From the NCBI RefSeq assembly GCF_000934685.1, contig NZ_JYNQ01000001.1:1972501-2036500 (forward strand): a DNA stretch of 64,000 nucleotides. The letters run 5' to 3'. The notes beneath the pieces were generated by a model. The model worked only from the letters and a program-made list of their open reading frames with translations. It ran no database searches and was not told the DNA's origin. The position numbers and the translations under genes were made by a program. Shown here in pieces: positions 8,808-17,862 of the stretch (position 1 is its first letter; each line of letters starts with the position of its first letter). The DNA comes from Lacinutrix sp. Hel_I_90 (GTDB lineage Bacteria; Bacteroidota; Bacteroidia; Flavobacteriales; Flavobacteriaceae).

Positions 8808-11051
8808 CTAGAACCAAAACCCTAAATTAAAAAACCAATAATCTTGACTGTTTTCTGGTGAAAAGGTATATTTAACCTCAATAGGCCCTAAAAAGGTTTC
8901 TATGCCGTATCCTATTGCGTAACCTGAATAATCAGGAATCGAGAACCATTCTATATCTTCTGAGCTAAATAAGTCGTTTTCAACGTTTGCGTAATTTGCT
9001 GCAAATGTGACATGGTTTTTATTAAAAATTTCATAATCCACATTTAAAGTGCCTTTTAAGAAACTATTTCCGGCTACTGACAAATAATCATAACCGTAAA
9101 AAGTTTCAAAATTATTAATAAAATTTCTGGCATAACCCCCTAAAACAAAATTCAAGTAGGTATCCTCTCCTGCGCCTATTTTAGTACCGGCTTCAAAAGA
9201 AACGTTAGTACTAATTTTTGGTGTAAAGCTAAAAGCATAACCAAGATCTGCTTTTAAAACAGAGAACTCAGAGAAGTCATTATTAAAATCTGAAGAGTAG
9301 GCATAAAAATTAAAATCGGTGTTAAAATAGACTCCTTCATTTGGAAAATAACGATTATCGAAAGAGTCAAATCTCAAGTTTGCAAAGGCACTTACATAAT
9401 CGCTATTATCGAAGACGGTATTATTTTGACTTAAAGAGGAAATTACAGTTTCGGTAGTGATTTTATACCGTTTATGTTCTACTCCCAGTGTTAAGGTTAA
9501 ATCGTTTTCATATTGCGTTTGTAGAAAAAACTTATTGGTAAAATCTACAATTCTAACGCCTAACTTATTAACTCCTGCCATCGTTAATTGCTCAGGTGTT
9601 AGTAATGCTGAGGCAGCTACACTTTTATTAAATTCATTATAGCGAGATTTAAGACCTACACTCCAATAGAATCCTTTATCGATATAATACTCAAAGTTGT
9701 AGCGTACATTATCTCCCACAATTAAATCTAAGGACAAAACATCATTTTTAAAAAGTAATTGTTTCTTAGTGACATTAGCCAACAAAGCACTTTTGTATAA
9801 TCCGTCATAATGCAGTCCAAACTTTAACGAGGCTGTTTTCTTAGTCTCCACCAACTCTGTATAAAGATCATAACCTTCAACACCATCATATTTTGACGGC
9901 ACTAATTTGTATGTAAAACTATCAAAGTTGTTGGTAGCTACTAGATTATTTGTACCACTAATAAAACGGTCATAACTAACTTTTTCAAAGGGTTTGAGTT
10001 TTAGCTTTCCTAAGGCGTACGAAAAGGTGTAGTTCTCTAGTCCTTCAAAATATATAAGATTAATCTGAAGGCTGTCTGGTGTGTTTTTTACCTTAAAATC
10101 TGAGGGCTCTATAATCTGTTTTTTACTTAATGCTTTTAATTCATCTATTTTAATTAAGGCCGCAATTTTCCCGTTTTCAATTATTTTAGGGCCATCACTA
10201 AACGAAACAACAGTGAAATTTGTAATATCTGGCTTAATATAAATATCGGTTTTTGGCCCTTTGGTTTTCATATCATTTATGGTACGAAAATTATTTATTT
10301 GAAACAATATTGCTGGTGCCGAAGACAAATCACTTCTATTTGCTAATCCATCTTGCACATCGACACCAATAATCACATCCATACCTTTTGCCCGAAGTTC
10401 ATCTAAGGGATAATTATTAAGTACGCCTCCATCTATTAATAGCTGATCATCAATTAAAACAGGTTGAAACAATGAGGGGAATGCACTACTGGCTTTTATA
10501 GCTTGCGCTAAGTTGCCTTCCTCTAAAATTACAGGTTTGCCATTTTCTATATTTGTTGCGACGCAAAAAAACGGAATAGGAAGCTTACTAAAATCCTTGA
10601 CATCGCTAACATGAAGTGTTAATTTAGACAATAAATTAAAGGTGTTTTGACCACGAGATAAGGCTGATGGGAGTTTGACTTCAAAATTATCAAATGGTAG
10701 TATAACCGCATATTTTTCGTCATTTTCTCGTTCATAAAATGTTTTTGCAGCTCTTGGAATATTATCTGTAATAATATTATCAAAATTGACCGTTTTAAAA
10801 ATAGAATCTAATTCCTTACCAGAATAACCTGAGGCGTATAAGGATCCTATAATAGCCCCCATACTTGTACCTGCTATATAATCTATACGAATACCCAGGC
10901 TATCTATTACTTTTAAAGCACCAATATGCGCCAGTCCTTTAGCCCCACCTCCACTTAAAACCAGACCCACTTTAGGCTCTGTAGTTTCTGTATCCTGCCC
11001 GAAAACTTCAGCATTTAATAATAATAATATAACAACGATGAAGTATCTCAT
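8808..11051 (-). CDS. Patatin-like phospholipase with POTRA and outer-membrane barrel (type Vd-like)
   Basis: Predicted outer-membrane protein with an exported lipase domain, like PlpD/FplA type Vd autotransporters. Residues 1-18 are a signal peptide ending EVFGQ. The patatin domain covers about 25-300: oxyanion loop GGGAKG at 33-38, nucleophile motif GTSMG near 62, and catalytic Asp in DGG near 207. A POTRA-like segment (NLIYFEGLENYTFSYALGKLKLKPFEKVSYD) lies near 330-365. A 16-strand-type surface-antigen barrel runs from about 400 to the end. The last residue is Phe, as expected for a BAM substrate. It starts one base after the uvrC stop, so it is translated from the uvrC message. The lipid substrate is unknown. 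Confidence 0.92.
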   Translation of the reverse strand: MRYFIVVILLLLNAEVFGQDTETTEPKVGLVLSGGGAKGLAHIGALKVIDSLGIRIDYIAGTSMGAIIGSLYASGYSGKELDSIFKTVNFDNIITDNIPRAAKTFYERENDEKYAVILPFDNFEVKLPSALSRGQNTFNLLSKLTLHVSDVKDFSKLPIPFFCVATNIENGKPVILEEGNLAQAIKASSAFPSLFQPVLIDDQLLIDGGVLNNYPLDELRAKGMDVIIGVDVQDGLANRSDLSSAPAILFQINNFRTINDMKTKGPKTDIYIKPDITNFTVVSFSDGPKIIENGKIAALIKIDELKALSKKQIIEPSDFKVKNTPDSLQINLIYFEGLENYTFSYALGKLKLKPFEKVSYDRFISGTNNLVATNNFDSFTYKLVPSKYDGVEGYDLYTELVETKKTASLKFGLHYDGLYKSALLANVTKKQLLFKNDVLSLDLIVGDNVRYNFEYYIDKGFYWSVGLKSRYNEFNKSVAASALLTPEQLTMAGVNKLGVRIVDFTNKFFLQTQYENDLTLTLGVEHKRYKITTETVISSLSQNNTVFDNSDYVSAFANLRFDSFDNRYFPNEGVYFNTDFNFYAYSSDFNNDFSEFSVLKADLGYAFSFTPKISTNVSFEAGTKIGAGEDTYLNFVLGGYARNFINNFETFYGYDYLSVAGNSFLKGTLNVDYEIFNKNHVTFAANYANVENDLFSSEDIEWFSIPDYSGYAIGYGIETFLGPIEVKYTFSPENSQDYWFFNLGFWF

Positions 11052-12854
11052 TTAATAGTTTTCATTTTTATGATAATGATTGTATACTTTCTCTGCTCTA
11101 GACACACCAACAACATTTTCCAGTTCGTCTAATTTAGCATTTGCAATACGTTTAGCAGATTTAAAAACCTTTAATAAATCTACAATTGTTTTTTCACCAA
11201 TACCAGAAATAGTCTCTAACTCTGTATTTAGGGCTTGTTTACTACGTTTATTCCTGTGGTGTTCTATGCCAAAACGATGCGCTTCATTTCTTAATTGTTG
11301 GATGATTTTTAGCGTTTCACTTTTTTTATCTAAATATAAGGGAATTGGATCATTTGGATAGAATAATTCTTCTAAACGTTTTGCAATTCCAATAATTGCA
11401 ATCGTTCCGCGTAAGCCTAAAGCGTCTAAACTTTTTAAAGCAGAAGATAATTGTCCCTTTCCTCCATCAATTATAATCAATTGTGGTAGTGGCTCATTTT
11501 CTTCCAGCAAACGTTTATAGCGCCTGTAAACCACTTCTTCCATAGACGCAAAATCATCTGGACCAACTACGGTTTTTATATTAAAATGTCTGTAATCTTT
11601 CTTACTCGGTTTTCCGTTTTTAAAAACCACACAAGCCGCTACTGGGTTGGTGCCTTGAATATTGGAGTTGTCAAAACATTCGATATGTGTAGGTGCTTCG
11701 TTTAAACGTAAATCTTTTTGCATTTGTGCCATGATGCGTTTTACATGGCGGTCTGGATCTGTAATTTTAACCTGTTTAAAACGTTCGATTCTGTAATACT
11801 TCGCATTGCGAATAGACAATTCTAAAATATGTTTTTTATCACCTAACTGTGGTACTGACACTTTAACATCACCACCAACATCAACTTTAAAAGGCACATA
11901 AATTTCCTTAGAGTTAGAATTGAAACGCTCTCTTAACTCAATGATTGCTAGTTCTAATAATTCTTTATCTGATTCATCTAATTTTTTCTTTATTTCTAAA
12001 GTGTGCGACCGTATTATCGAGCCATAAGAAATCTGTAAAAAATTAACGTAACCAAAACTTTCATCACTTACAATAGAAAACACGTCGACATTGCTAATTT
12101 TAGGGTTAATAATGGTGGACTTTGCTTGATAATTCTCTAAAATTTCAATTTTCTCTTTAATTTTTTGAGCTTCTTCAAAGTGCATCTCTTCGGCTAAAGT
12201 TTTCATTTGCACTTTAAACTGGCCTAGTGATTCTTTAAAATTTCCTTTTAAAATTTCTCTAATCGCTGTGATATTTTCATGATAACTAGCCTGACTTTCT
12301 AAACCTTCGCAGGCGCCTTTGCAGTTCCCCAAATGATATTCTAAACAGACTTTAAATTTACCCTCTGCTATTTTTTCAGGATCTAATTTATAATTGCAGG
12401 TGCGTAAAGAATAGAGTCCTTTGATTAAATCCAACAAGGTTTTTACCGTTTTCATACTAGTATAAGGACCATAATATTCACTACCATCTTTAATCACGCG
12501 ACGTGTTGAGAATACTCGAGGAAACCGCTCCTTTTTAATACAAATCCAAGGATAGGATTTGTCGTCTTTTAACAAGACATTATACCTTGGTTTGTATTTT
12601 TTAATCAGGTTGTTTTCTAATAATAACGCATCCCTTTCGGTTTCAACAACAATGTGTTTAATGTCGGTAATCTTTCTTACCAGTACTCTGGTTTTCCCGT
12701 TATCATGTGTCTTAGTAAAGTAAGAGGTAACCCGTTTTTTTAAATTTTTAGCTTTTCCAACATAAATTATCACACCGTCTGCATCATAATATTGGTAGAC
12801 TCCAGGAGATTCTGGCAGGGTTTTAAGTTGTATGTCTAAAGCGGGTTTACTCAT
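11052..12854 (-). CDS. uvrC: UvrABC excinuclease subunit C
   Basis: Dual-incision nuclease of nucleotide excision repair. Its 600 residues cover all domains in order: GIY-YIG nuclease at about 14-95 (PGVYQYYDADGVIIYVGKAKNLKKRV), a Cys cluster CNYKL...CLEYHLGNCKGAC near 150-180, a UvrB-binding UVR helix pair near 205-240, an RNase H-like nuclease with IECFDNSNIQGT near 380, and two helix-hairpin-helix motifs at the end. The start ATG lies only four bases after a full -33/-7 promoter, which predicts a leaderless mRNA. No other Met occurs before the GIY-YIG domain. It is followed at once by the patatin gene. Confidence 0.97.
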   Translation of the reverse strand: MSKPALDIQLKTLPESPGVYQYYDADGVIIYVGKAKNLKKRVTSYFTKTHDNGKTRVLVRKITDIKHIVVETERDALLLENNLIKKYKPRYNVLLKDDKSYPWICIKKERFPRVFSTRRVIKDGSEYYGPYTSMKTVKTLLDLIKGLYSLRTCNYKLDPEKIAEGKFKVCLEYHLGNCKGACEGLESQASYHENITAIREILKGNFKESLGQFKVQMKTLAEEMHFEEAQKIKEKIEILENYQAKSTIINPKISNVDVFSIVSDESFGYVNFLQISYGSIIRSHTLEIKKKLDESDKELLELAIIELRERFNSNSKEIYVPFKVDVGGDVKVSVPQLGDKKHILELSIRNAKYYRIERFKQVKITDPDRHVKRIMAQMQKDLRLNEAPTHIECFDNSNIQGTNPVAACVVFKNGKPSKKDYRHFNIKTVVGPDDFASMEEVVYRRYKRLLEENEPLPQLIIIDGGKGQLSSALKSLDALGLRGTIAIIGIAKRLEELFYPNDPIPLYLDKKSETLKIIQQLRNEAHRFGIEHHRNKRSKQALNTELETISGIGEKTIVDLLKVFKSAKRIANAKLDELENVVGVSRAEKVYNHYHKNENY

Positions 12855-12858
12855 GTCT

Positions 12859-12887
12859 CAAAGGTAATACTTAAAAAATATTTTCAA
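12859..12887 (-). promoter_or_regulatory. uvrC promoter, full TTG-N18-TAnnTTTG
   Basis: On the minus strand TTG (12887-12885), 18 bases, then TACCTTTG (12866-12859). Only AGAC separates the box from the uvrC ATG, so transcription should begin at or next to the start codon. Both elements match the Bacteroidota consensus. Confidence 0.7.
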
Positions 12888-12928
12888 TAGAAATTATGAT
12901 TACAAGATTAGTTTAACACAAGTTTTTC

Positions 12929-12936
12929 TTACTTTG
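12929..12936 (+). promoter_or_regulatory. Probable -7 box for the retropepsin-rimK operon
   Basis: TTACTTTG matches TAnnTTTG at seven of eight positions and lies 22 bases before the ATG at 12959. No -33 TTG is seen at standard spacing. Confidence 0.35.
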
Positions 12937-12958
12937 CGCCAAAAGTTAAGTTTTAAAA

Positions 12959-13390
12959 ATGCCAAAAAGAATTATAGGCAGAATAGATAAAGCAGATTTT
13001 CCCACTCTTGATTTATTTGATATTGATATAAAAATTGATACAGGCGCCTTTACCTCATCTATGCACTGCCATAAAGTAATTGAAGAAGACAATTTACTTA
13101 AATGTCTTTTTTTTGATAAAGAGCACCCTAATTATAATAGGAAGATTATTGTTTTTAAGAATTATTCTACAACCAAAGTTAAAAGTAGTAACGGGATCGT
13201 TCAAAACAGGTATATCGTCAAAACGAGTATCATTCTCTTTGATAAAAAATACAAAATCAATCTCACCTTAAGCACCAGAGACGAGATGAAATATCCTATT
13301 TTAATAGGTCGGAAATTCCTCTCTAAAAAATTTATTGTAGACATTGATTTAAAAAACTTATCTTATGATAAAAAGTTACTGTCCAAATAA
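12959..13390 (+). CDS. RimK-associated retropepsin-like aspartic protease
   Basis: Small protease-like protein of the family often named ATP-dependent zinc protease (PF05618), which shares the fold of retroviral pepsins. At 143 residues it is one domain. The catalytic-type motif IDTGAFTSSMHC lies at about 26-37, and the conserved segment ILIGRKFLSKKFIVDID near 115-131 is the usual C-terminal signature. It is the first gene of a plus-strand run with rimK (56-base gap), an aspartoacylase-like protein and a folate enzyme. Family members next to rimK are thought to act on the same modified proteins. The target here is unknown. Confidence 0.85.
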   Translation: MPKRIIGRIDKADFPTLDLFDIDIKIDTGAFTSSMHCHKVIEEDNLLKCLFFDKEHPNYNRKIIVFKNYSTTKVKSSNGIVQNRYIVKTSIILFDKKYKINLTLSTRDEMKYPILIGRKFLSKKFIVDIDLKNLSYDKKLLSK

Positions 13391-13446
13391 TATAAATTAC
13401 ACCTAGCACTATTTTTTAACAAATAATAATATATTAATTTACAACA

Positions 13447-14316
13447 ATGAAAATAATAATTCTATCTAGAAACGCTCATTTATATTCTACCAAACGTCTT
13501 GTAGAAGCTGCAAAAAAACGCAAGCATGACGTTGAAATCATTGATCCACTAATGTGCGATATTATTATTGAGAAAAAAAGTCCGAAGGTTATTTTTAAAG
13601 GAAGAGCTTTAGAAGCAGATGCGATAATTCCTAGAATTGGTGCCTCTGTAACCTTTTATGGTACAGCAGTTTTGAGACAGTTTGAAATGATGAAAGTGTT
13701 TTCAGCTGTAGAATCGCAATCTTTGGTTAGATCACGTGACAAGTTACGTAGTTTACAAGTATTATCTAGAGCTGGTTTAGGGATGCCAAAAACGGTGTTC
13801 TCAAACTATGCTAAAGATGTTCAAAGTATGATTGATTATGTAGGTGGAGCACCTTTAGTCATTAAATTATTAGAGGGTACTCAAGGTTTGGGAGTAGTAT
13901 TGGCTGAAACAAATAATGCTGCCGAATCTGTTATCGAAGCTTTTAATGGATTGCAAGCCCGTGTAATTGTTCAAGAATTTATTAAAGAGTCTAAAGGTGC
14001 AGATATTCGTGCCTTTATTGTTGACGGCACCGTTGTTGGCGCTATGAAACGCCAAGGAAAAGAAGGCGAATTTAGATCTAATTTACACAGAGGTGGAAGC
14101 GCCAATATTATAGAACTAACAGATGAAGAGGAAAATGCCGCTTTAAAAGCTGCTAAATCTCTAGGCTTAGGCATTTGTGGCGTAGATATGCTACAATCGG
14201 CGCGTGGCCCTTTAATTTTAGAAGTTAATTCTTCACCAGGGCTAGAAGGCATAGAAGCTGCAACCAAAAAAGATATTGCATCCACAATTATTCGTTTTAT
14301 TGAAAGAAATGTTTAA
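13447..14316 (+). CDS. rimK: RimK-family ATP-grasp glutamate ligase
   Basis: ATP-grasp enzyme that adds glutamate to a protein C terminus, ribosomal protein S6 in E. coli. At 289 residues it is close to E. coli RimK. The N-terminal domain begins [22 protein letters not shown]. The ATP-binding strand with Lys is in [20 protein letters not shown] at about 133-152. [19 protein letters not shown] follows near 177-195. The magnesium-binding [12 protein letters not shown] is near 257-268. It sits between a retropepsin-like protease and a zinc deacylase-like protein, a known conserved triad. Whether the substrate is S6, another protein or a small molecule cannot be told. Confidence 0.9.
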   Translation: MKIIILSRNAHLYSTKRLVEAAKKRKHDVEIIDPLMCDIIIEKKSPKVIFKGRALEADAIIPRIGASVTFYGTAVLRQFEMMKVFSAVESQSLVRSRDKLRSLQVLSRAGLGMPKTVFSNYAKDVQSMIDYVGGAPLVIKLLEGTQGLGVVLAETNNAAESVIEAFNGLQARVIVQEFIKESKGADIRAFIVDGTVVGAMKRQGKEGEFRSNLHRGGSANIIELTDEEENAALKAAKSLGLGICGVDMLQSARGPLILEVNSSPGLEGIEAATKKDIASTIIRFIERNV

Positions 14317-14328
14317 CTTAATTTATTA

Positions 14329-15306
14329 ATGAAGGTTATTCAAAATAAAGACGATTTAAAAATTTTAGGCAAAATAATTAAACCTGGCGAAAGCAAAGAA
14401 GTTAGTTTTAATCTTGCCAAATTACATACACGAACACCTGTAGATGTTCCTATTATAATTGAGCGTTCTAAAAAACCGGGGCCGACCATTTTAATCACTG
14501 CTGGTATTCACGGTGACGAAATCAATGGTGTGGAAATTGTTAGACAACTCATTGCCAAGGGTATTAATAAGCCAAAAACGGGCACCACTATTTGCATTCC
14601 GGTACTCAATATTTTTGGATTTATAAATATGAAACGTGAGTTTCCAGATGGTCGCGACTTAAACCGTGTATTTCCTGGTAGTAAAACAGGCTCTTTAGCG
14701 AGTAGAGTTGCTTATACCATAACCACCGAAATTTTACCACATATTGATTTTGTTTTAGACTTTCACACTGGTGGTGCTATGCGTTATAATGCCCCACAAG
14801 TTAGAATCTCTAAAGGCAATGCAGATTTTAATATTTCTGCTCAAATTTTTGGAGCTCCATTTGTACTCTATTCAGATAACATCGCTAAAACCTTTAGAAA
14901 TACCTGCAATAAAATGGGAAAACCTATTTTGTTGTTTGAAGGTGGGAAATCGATTCATATAGATAATAATATCACCAATACAGGCGTAAACGGCGCTAAG
15001 CGTATTTTACATCACCTAGGCATGCTCAGGAGTAATTTTAAAGTTTCTAGACCTAAAGAGCGTCCTATATTTATTGCTGAAAGCAGATGGATTCGCGCTA
15101 ATTTTTCAGGCATGTTTAAAGCCTCCATTCAAATCAATGGAAAGGTAAAAAAAGGCCAAATTATAGGTAATATTACAGATCCTTATGGGAAATTCAACCA
15201 CTTTGTTAAAGCCTCCTATGAAGGTTATATTATCAATGTTAATGAATCTCCGATAGTGTACCAAGGGGATGCTCTGTTTCATATTTCAACTAAATTATCA
15301 GACTAA
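14329..15306 (+). CDS. Succinylglutamate desuccinylase/aspartoacylase family zinc hydrolase
   Basis: Predicted zinc amidohydrolase of the AstE/aspartoacylase (M14-like) family. It has 325 residues. Zinc ligands are seen in GIHGDEINGVE at about 58-68 (HxxE) and the His of FHTGG near 148. The substrate-binding Arg lies in FPDGRDLNRVFPGS near 105-118. The C-terminal part has the beta-domain usual for this family. It starts 12 bases after rimK, so it is surely in the same operon. No arginine-catabolic (ast) genes are near, so a role in removing glutamyl groups added by RimK is a plausible inference rather than succinylglutamate breakdown. Confidence 0.9.
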   Translation: MKVIQNKDDLKILGKIIKPGESKEVSFNLAKLHTRTPVDVPIIIERSKKPGPTILITAGIHGDEINGVEIVRQLIAKGINKPKTGTTICIPVLNIFGFINMKREFPDGRDLNRVFPGSKTGSLASRVAYTITTEILPHIDFVLDFHTGGAMRYNAPQVRISKGNADFNISAQIFGAPFVLYSDNIAKTFRNTCNKMGKPILLFEGGKSIHIDNNITNTGVNGAKRILHHLGMLRSNFKVSRPKERPIFIAESRWIRANFSGMFKASIQINGKVKKGQIIGNITDPYGKFNHFVKASYEGYIINVNESPIVYQGDALFHISTKLSD

Positions 15307-15315
15307 TTCAATCCC

Positions 15316-15882
15316 ATGACGAAAGCTGAATTACGACTAAAATATAAGACGCTTCGTAAAAACTTGTCTGAAGAAACAATTAATCTTTTAAGTTTAGAAA
15401 TTGCCAATCAGCTTCTTAAACTAGACATCTGGAACTATAGCTTCTATCATGTTTTTTTGAGTATTGAAAGTCAAAAAGAAATCAATACAGATTATATTTT
15501 AAGCATACTCTCAGGTAAGGATAAAAATATTGTGATTTCAAAAAGTGATTTTGAAACGCGCAACCTTCAGCATTTTTTACTAACCGATGCGACTAAAATA
15601 AAATTAAACAGTCATAACATTCCTGAACCTGTTGATGGCATTGAAATTGACAATTCAAAAATTGAAGTCGTTTTTGTGCCTTTATTAGCCTATGATAATA
15701 TTGGTAACCGCATAGGGTACGGCAAAGGGTTCTACGATAATTTTCTAGCGAATTGTAAACCTGAAACCGTAAAAGTAGGGTTATCTTTTTTTGAACCCGA
15801 AGCCTGTATAACGGATGTTTCTTCTTCTGATATCCCGCTTGATTTTTGCATTAATCCCAAGAATATTCTTACATTTATATAG
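15316..15882 (+). CDS. 5-formyltetrahydrofolate cyclo-ligase
   Basis: ATP-dependent enzyme that returns 5-formyl-THF to the folate pool as 5,10-methenyl-THF. It has 188 residues, normal for the family. The ATP and substrate loop NRIGYGKGFYDNFL is at about 134-147. The N-terminal basic segment TKAELRLKYKTLRKNL is typical. It starts 9 bases after the deacylase gene and ends the rimK operon. Its stop codon lies inside the left arm of the terminator. Confidence 0.93.
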   Translation: MTKAELRLKYKTLRKNLSEETINLLSLEIANQLLKLDIWNYSFYHVFLSIESQKEINTDYILSILSGKDKNIVISKSDFETRNLQHFLLTDATKIKLNSHNIPEPVDGIEIDNSKIEVVFVPLLAYDNIGNRIGYGKGFYDNFLANCKPETVKVGLSFFEPEACITDVSSSDIPLDFCINPKNILTFI

Positions 15883-15908
15883 CATTTTATCGATAAAATG
15901 CTTTTTTT
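15881..15908 (+). terminator. Rho-independent terminator of the rimK operon
   Basis: A perfect 22-base palindrome (arms AGCATTTTATC and GATAAAATGCT), followed by six to seven T bases. It overlaps the last two bases of the cyclo-ligase stop codon. Confidence 0.9.
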
Positions 15909-15972
15909 AACGTTAAATTGTATTTTTATATTATATTTGATATATTAACCCCAAATCATCCCTGTTACTAGA

Positions 15973-17418
15973 ATGATACAGAACCATCTTTTTAAGAACG
16001 TAATCGACGACCTAGATATTGGCTATTGGGAGCTTCATAACAATATCAGCAACTGGTCTGCCGCTTTTTTAAAGGTTTTAGGTTATGAGCCTGAAGATGT
16101 AGAAATTAAATTAGATTATTTTTTAAATCATCTTATTCATACCGATGATCGCCCTGATTTTAGAGACAATTTTTATAGTTTAGTAAGAAATCATCTTGAT
16201 TTTAAGCAAGTGATATCAATTAAGTGTAAAAATGGGGAATACAAAGAATTTATATGCTTAACCAATGATAATTTACCTATCAATGTACATGGCGATGCGA
16301 TGGTTATTTTCTTTAATGAAAGAAAGTTTAAGACCAGTGAAAAAGTAAAAAAAGATTATTTTTATTATCGCGAAAATGCCGAAATGACTTCTACAGGAAG
16401 TTGGTATGTGGACTTTAAAAAGCAAAAAAGTTATTGGGATGACCAAGCAAGAAAAATTTTAGAATATCCAGAAGGTTATATTCCTTCAATAAGAAATTCT
16501 ACAAAATACTATGCTGAAGAGCATCAGCAATTAGCCGTAGATTGTTTTTTTAAATGCGCCATGGCAGGTATGCCTTTTGAGACTGAGATTAAAATGCTTA
16601 CGGCTAAAGGGAGAGCCTTCTGGGTGAAAGCTGTTGGAAAACCCGTTTATAATGATGACAAAGAGATTATTGGAATAAGAGGGATTTTTCAAGACATTGA
16701 TGATGAAAAATTGAAAGTCATAACCCTTCAAAAAACATCAGATATTATTGCTTCTCAAAATTCGAGGTTATTTAATTTTGCTCACATAGTATCCCATAAT
16801 TTGCGTTCTCACACCAGTAATCTTACCTTGATTACGCAACTTATTGATGACGTAGAGACGGTGTATGAAAAACTAGAATTGCTTAATAGCATTAAAGATG
16901 TTTCTGAAAGTCTTAACACCACCATTGACCACTTAAATGAGGTCGTAACGATACAAACACAGACCAATCAAAACAAATTAGAGGTTAGCTTCTCTGCCAC
17001 TCTGGATAATGTAAAAAAATCTATTGGTGGAATTATTAGAGAGACTAATGCCAAAATAAATTCCGATTTTTCGGCACTACCTACTATTGAGTATATACCA
17101 GCCTATTTAGAAAGTATACTATTGAATTTAGTAACTAATGCCATTAAGTATAAGCATCCAGATAGGGACCCAGAAATTAGTATAACATCCTCTCTTTTAG
17201 ATAAAAACAAATTCTTAGAAGTCACTGATAATGGTAGCGGTATCGATATGCAGAAGTTTGGCAATAAGCTTTTTGGCATGTATAAAACCTTCCATTATAA
17301 TAAGGACGCTGTAGGCATTGGTTTATTTATTACTAAAAATCAAATTGAATCACTTAATGGGCAAATATTTGTAGACAGCTCACTAGAAAAAGGAACCTCA
17401 TTTAAAATACATTTTTAA
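15973..17418 (+). CDS. PAS-domain sensor histidine kinase
   Basis: Soluble sensor kinase of 481 residues without membrane segments. Two PAS domains lie at about 10-115 and 125-240; the second ends with GIRGIFQDIDDEKL, typical of a PAC motif. A short helix leads to the H-box FAHIVSHNLRSHTSNL near 269-284. The ATPase domain has the N-box LLNLVTNAIKYKHPD near 380, the G1 box VTDNGSGID near 418 and the G2 box GIGLFITKNQIE near 452. It is followed after 12 bases by a receiver protein, its likely partner. The signal is unknown; two PAS domains suggest an intracellular cue such as redox state or a small ligand. Confidence 0.93.
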   Translation: MIQNHLFKNVIDDLDIGYWELHNNISNWSAAFLKVLGYEPEDVEIKLDYFLNHLIHTDDRPDFRDNFYSLVRNHLDFKQVISIKCKNGEYKEFICLTNDNLPINVHGDAMVIFFNERKFKTSEKVKKDYFYYRENAEMTSTGSWYVDFKKQKSYWDDQARKILEYPEGYIPSIRNSTKYYAEEHQQLAVDCFFKCAMAGMPFETEIKMLTAKGRAFWVKAVGKPVYNDDKEIIGIRGIFQDIDDEKLKVITLQKTSDIIASQNSRLFNFAHIVSHNLRSHTSNLTLITQLIDDVETVYEKLELLNSIKDVSESLNTTIDHLNEVVTIQTQTNQNKLEVSFSATLDNVKKSIGGIIRETNAKINSDFSALPTIEYIPAYLESILLNLVTNAIKYKHPDRDPEISITSSLLDKNKFLEVTDNGSGIDMQKFGNKLFGMYKTFHYNKDAVGIGLFITKNQIESLNGQIFVDSSLEKGTSFKIHF

Positions 17419-17430
17419 CTAACTGACTCT

Positions 17431-17853
17431 ATGAAATCCCCCACTGTTGAATTAGCCTGTATTATAGATGATGATAAGGTATATGTTAATCTAGTTAAGA
17501 AAATTATTGAAACTAAAAAGCTCTGTGAAAACCTAATGGTTTTTAGGGATGGAAAACAAAGTATCGATTATTTTGAAGCTTTAATGGAAAACATGAAAGA
17601 AGATCGTATTCCAGAAATTATATTCTTAGACCTAAACATGCCCGTTATGGATGGCTGGGAATTTTTAGAACGGTTTACTAAAATAAAAAACAAATTTAAC
17701 AAAGTGATTACACTTTACGTGGTAAGCTCTTCAATTAATCCATTAGATGTTAATCGCGCAAAATCATTATCTAGTGTAAAGGATTATTTAATAAAGCCAA
17801 TTAATATCACTGAGCTAGAAAACATCTTCTGCAAACCAACAGAAGAAATATAG
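17431..17853 (+). CDS. Single-domain response regulator (CheY-like receiver)
   Basis: Receiver domain of 140 residues with no output domain. The acidic pocket is in CIIDDDKVY near residue 11. The phospho-acceptor Asp is in IIFLDLNMPVMDGWEFL near 67, Ser in YVVSSSINPLD near 107, and the invariant Lys in DYLIKPI near 121. It follows the PAS kinase by 12 bases and should be phosphorylated by it. Output must be by protein contact or a phosphorelay. It ends 9 bases from the convergent lspA stop. Confidence 0.94.
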   Translation: MKSPTVELACIIDDDKVYVNLVKKIIETKKLCENLMVFRDGKQSIDYFEALMENMKEDRIPEIIFLDLNMPVMDGWEFLERFTKIKNKFNKVITLYVVSSSINPLDVNRAKSLSSVKDYLIKPINITELENIFCKPTEEI

Positions 17854-17862
17854 CCTATAAAA

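Noticed and set aside
11080-11361. Plus-strand frame of 93 codons inside uvrC
   Set aside because: Antisense to the conserved helix-hairpin-helix and nuclease domains of uvrC; no independent support.
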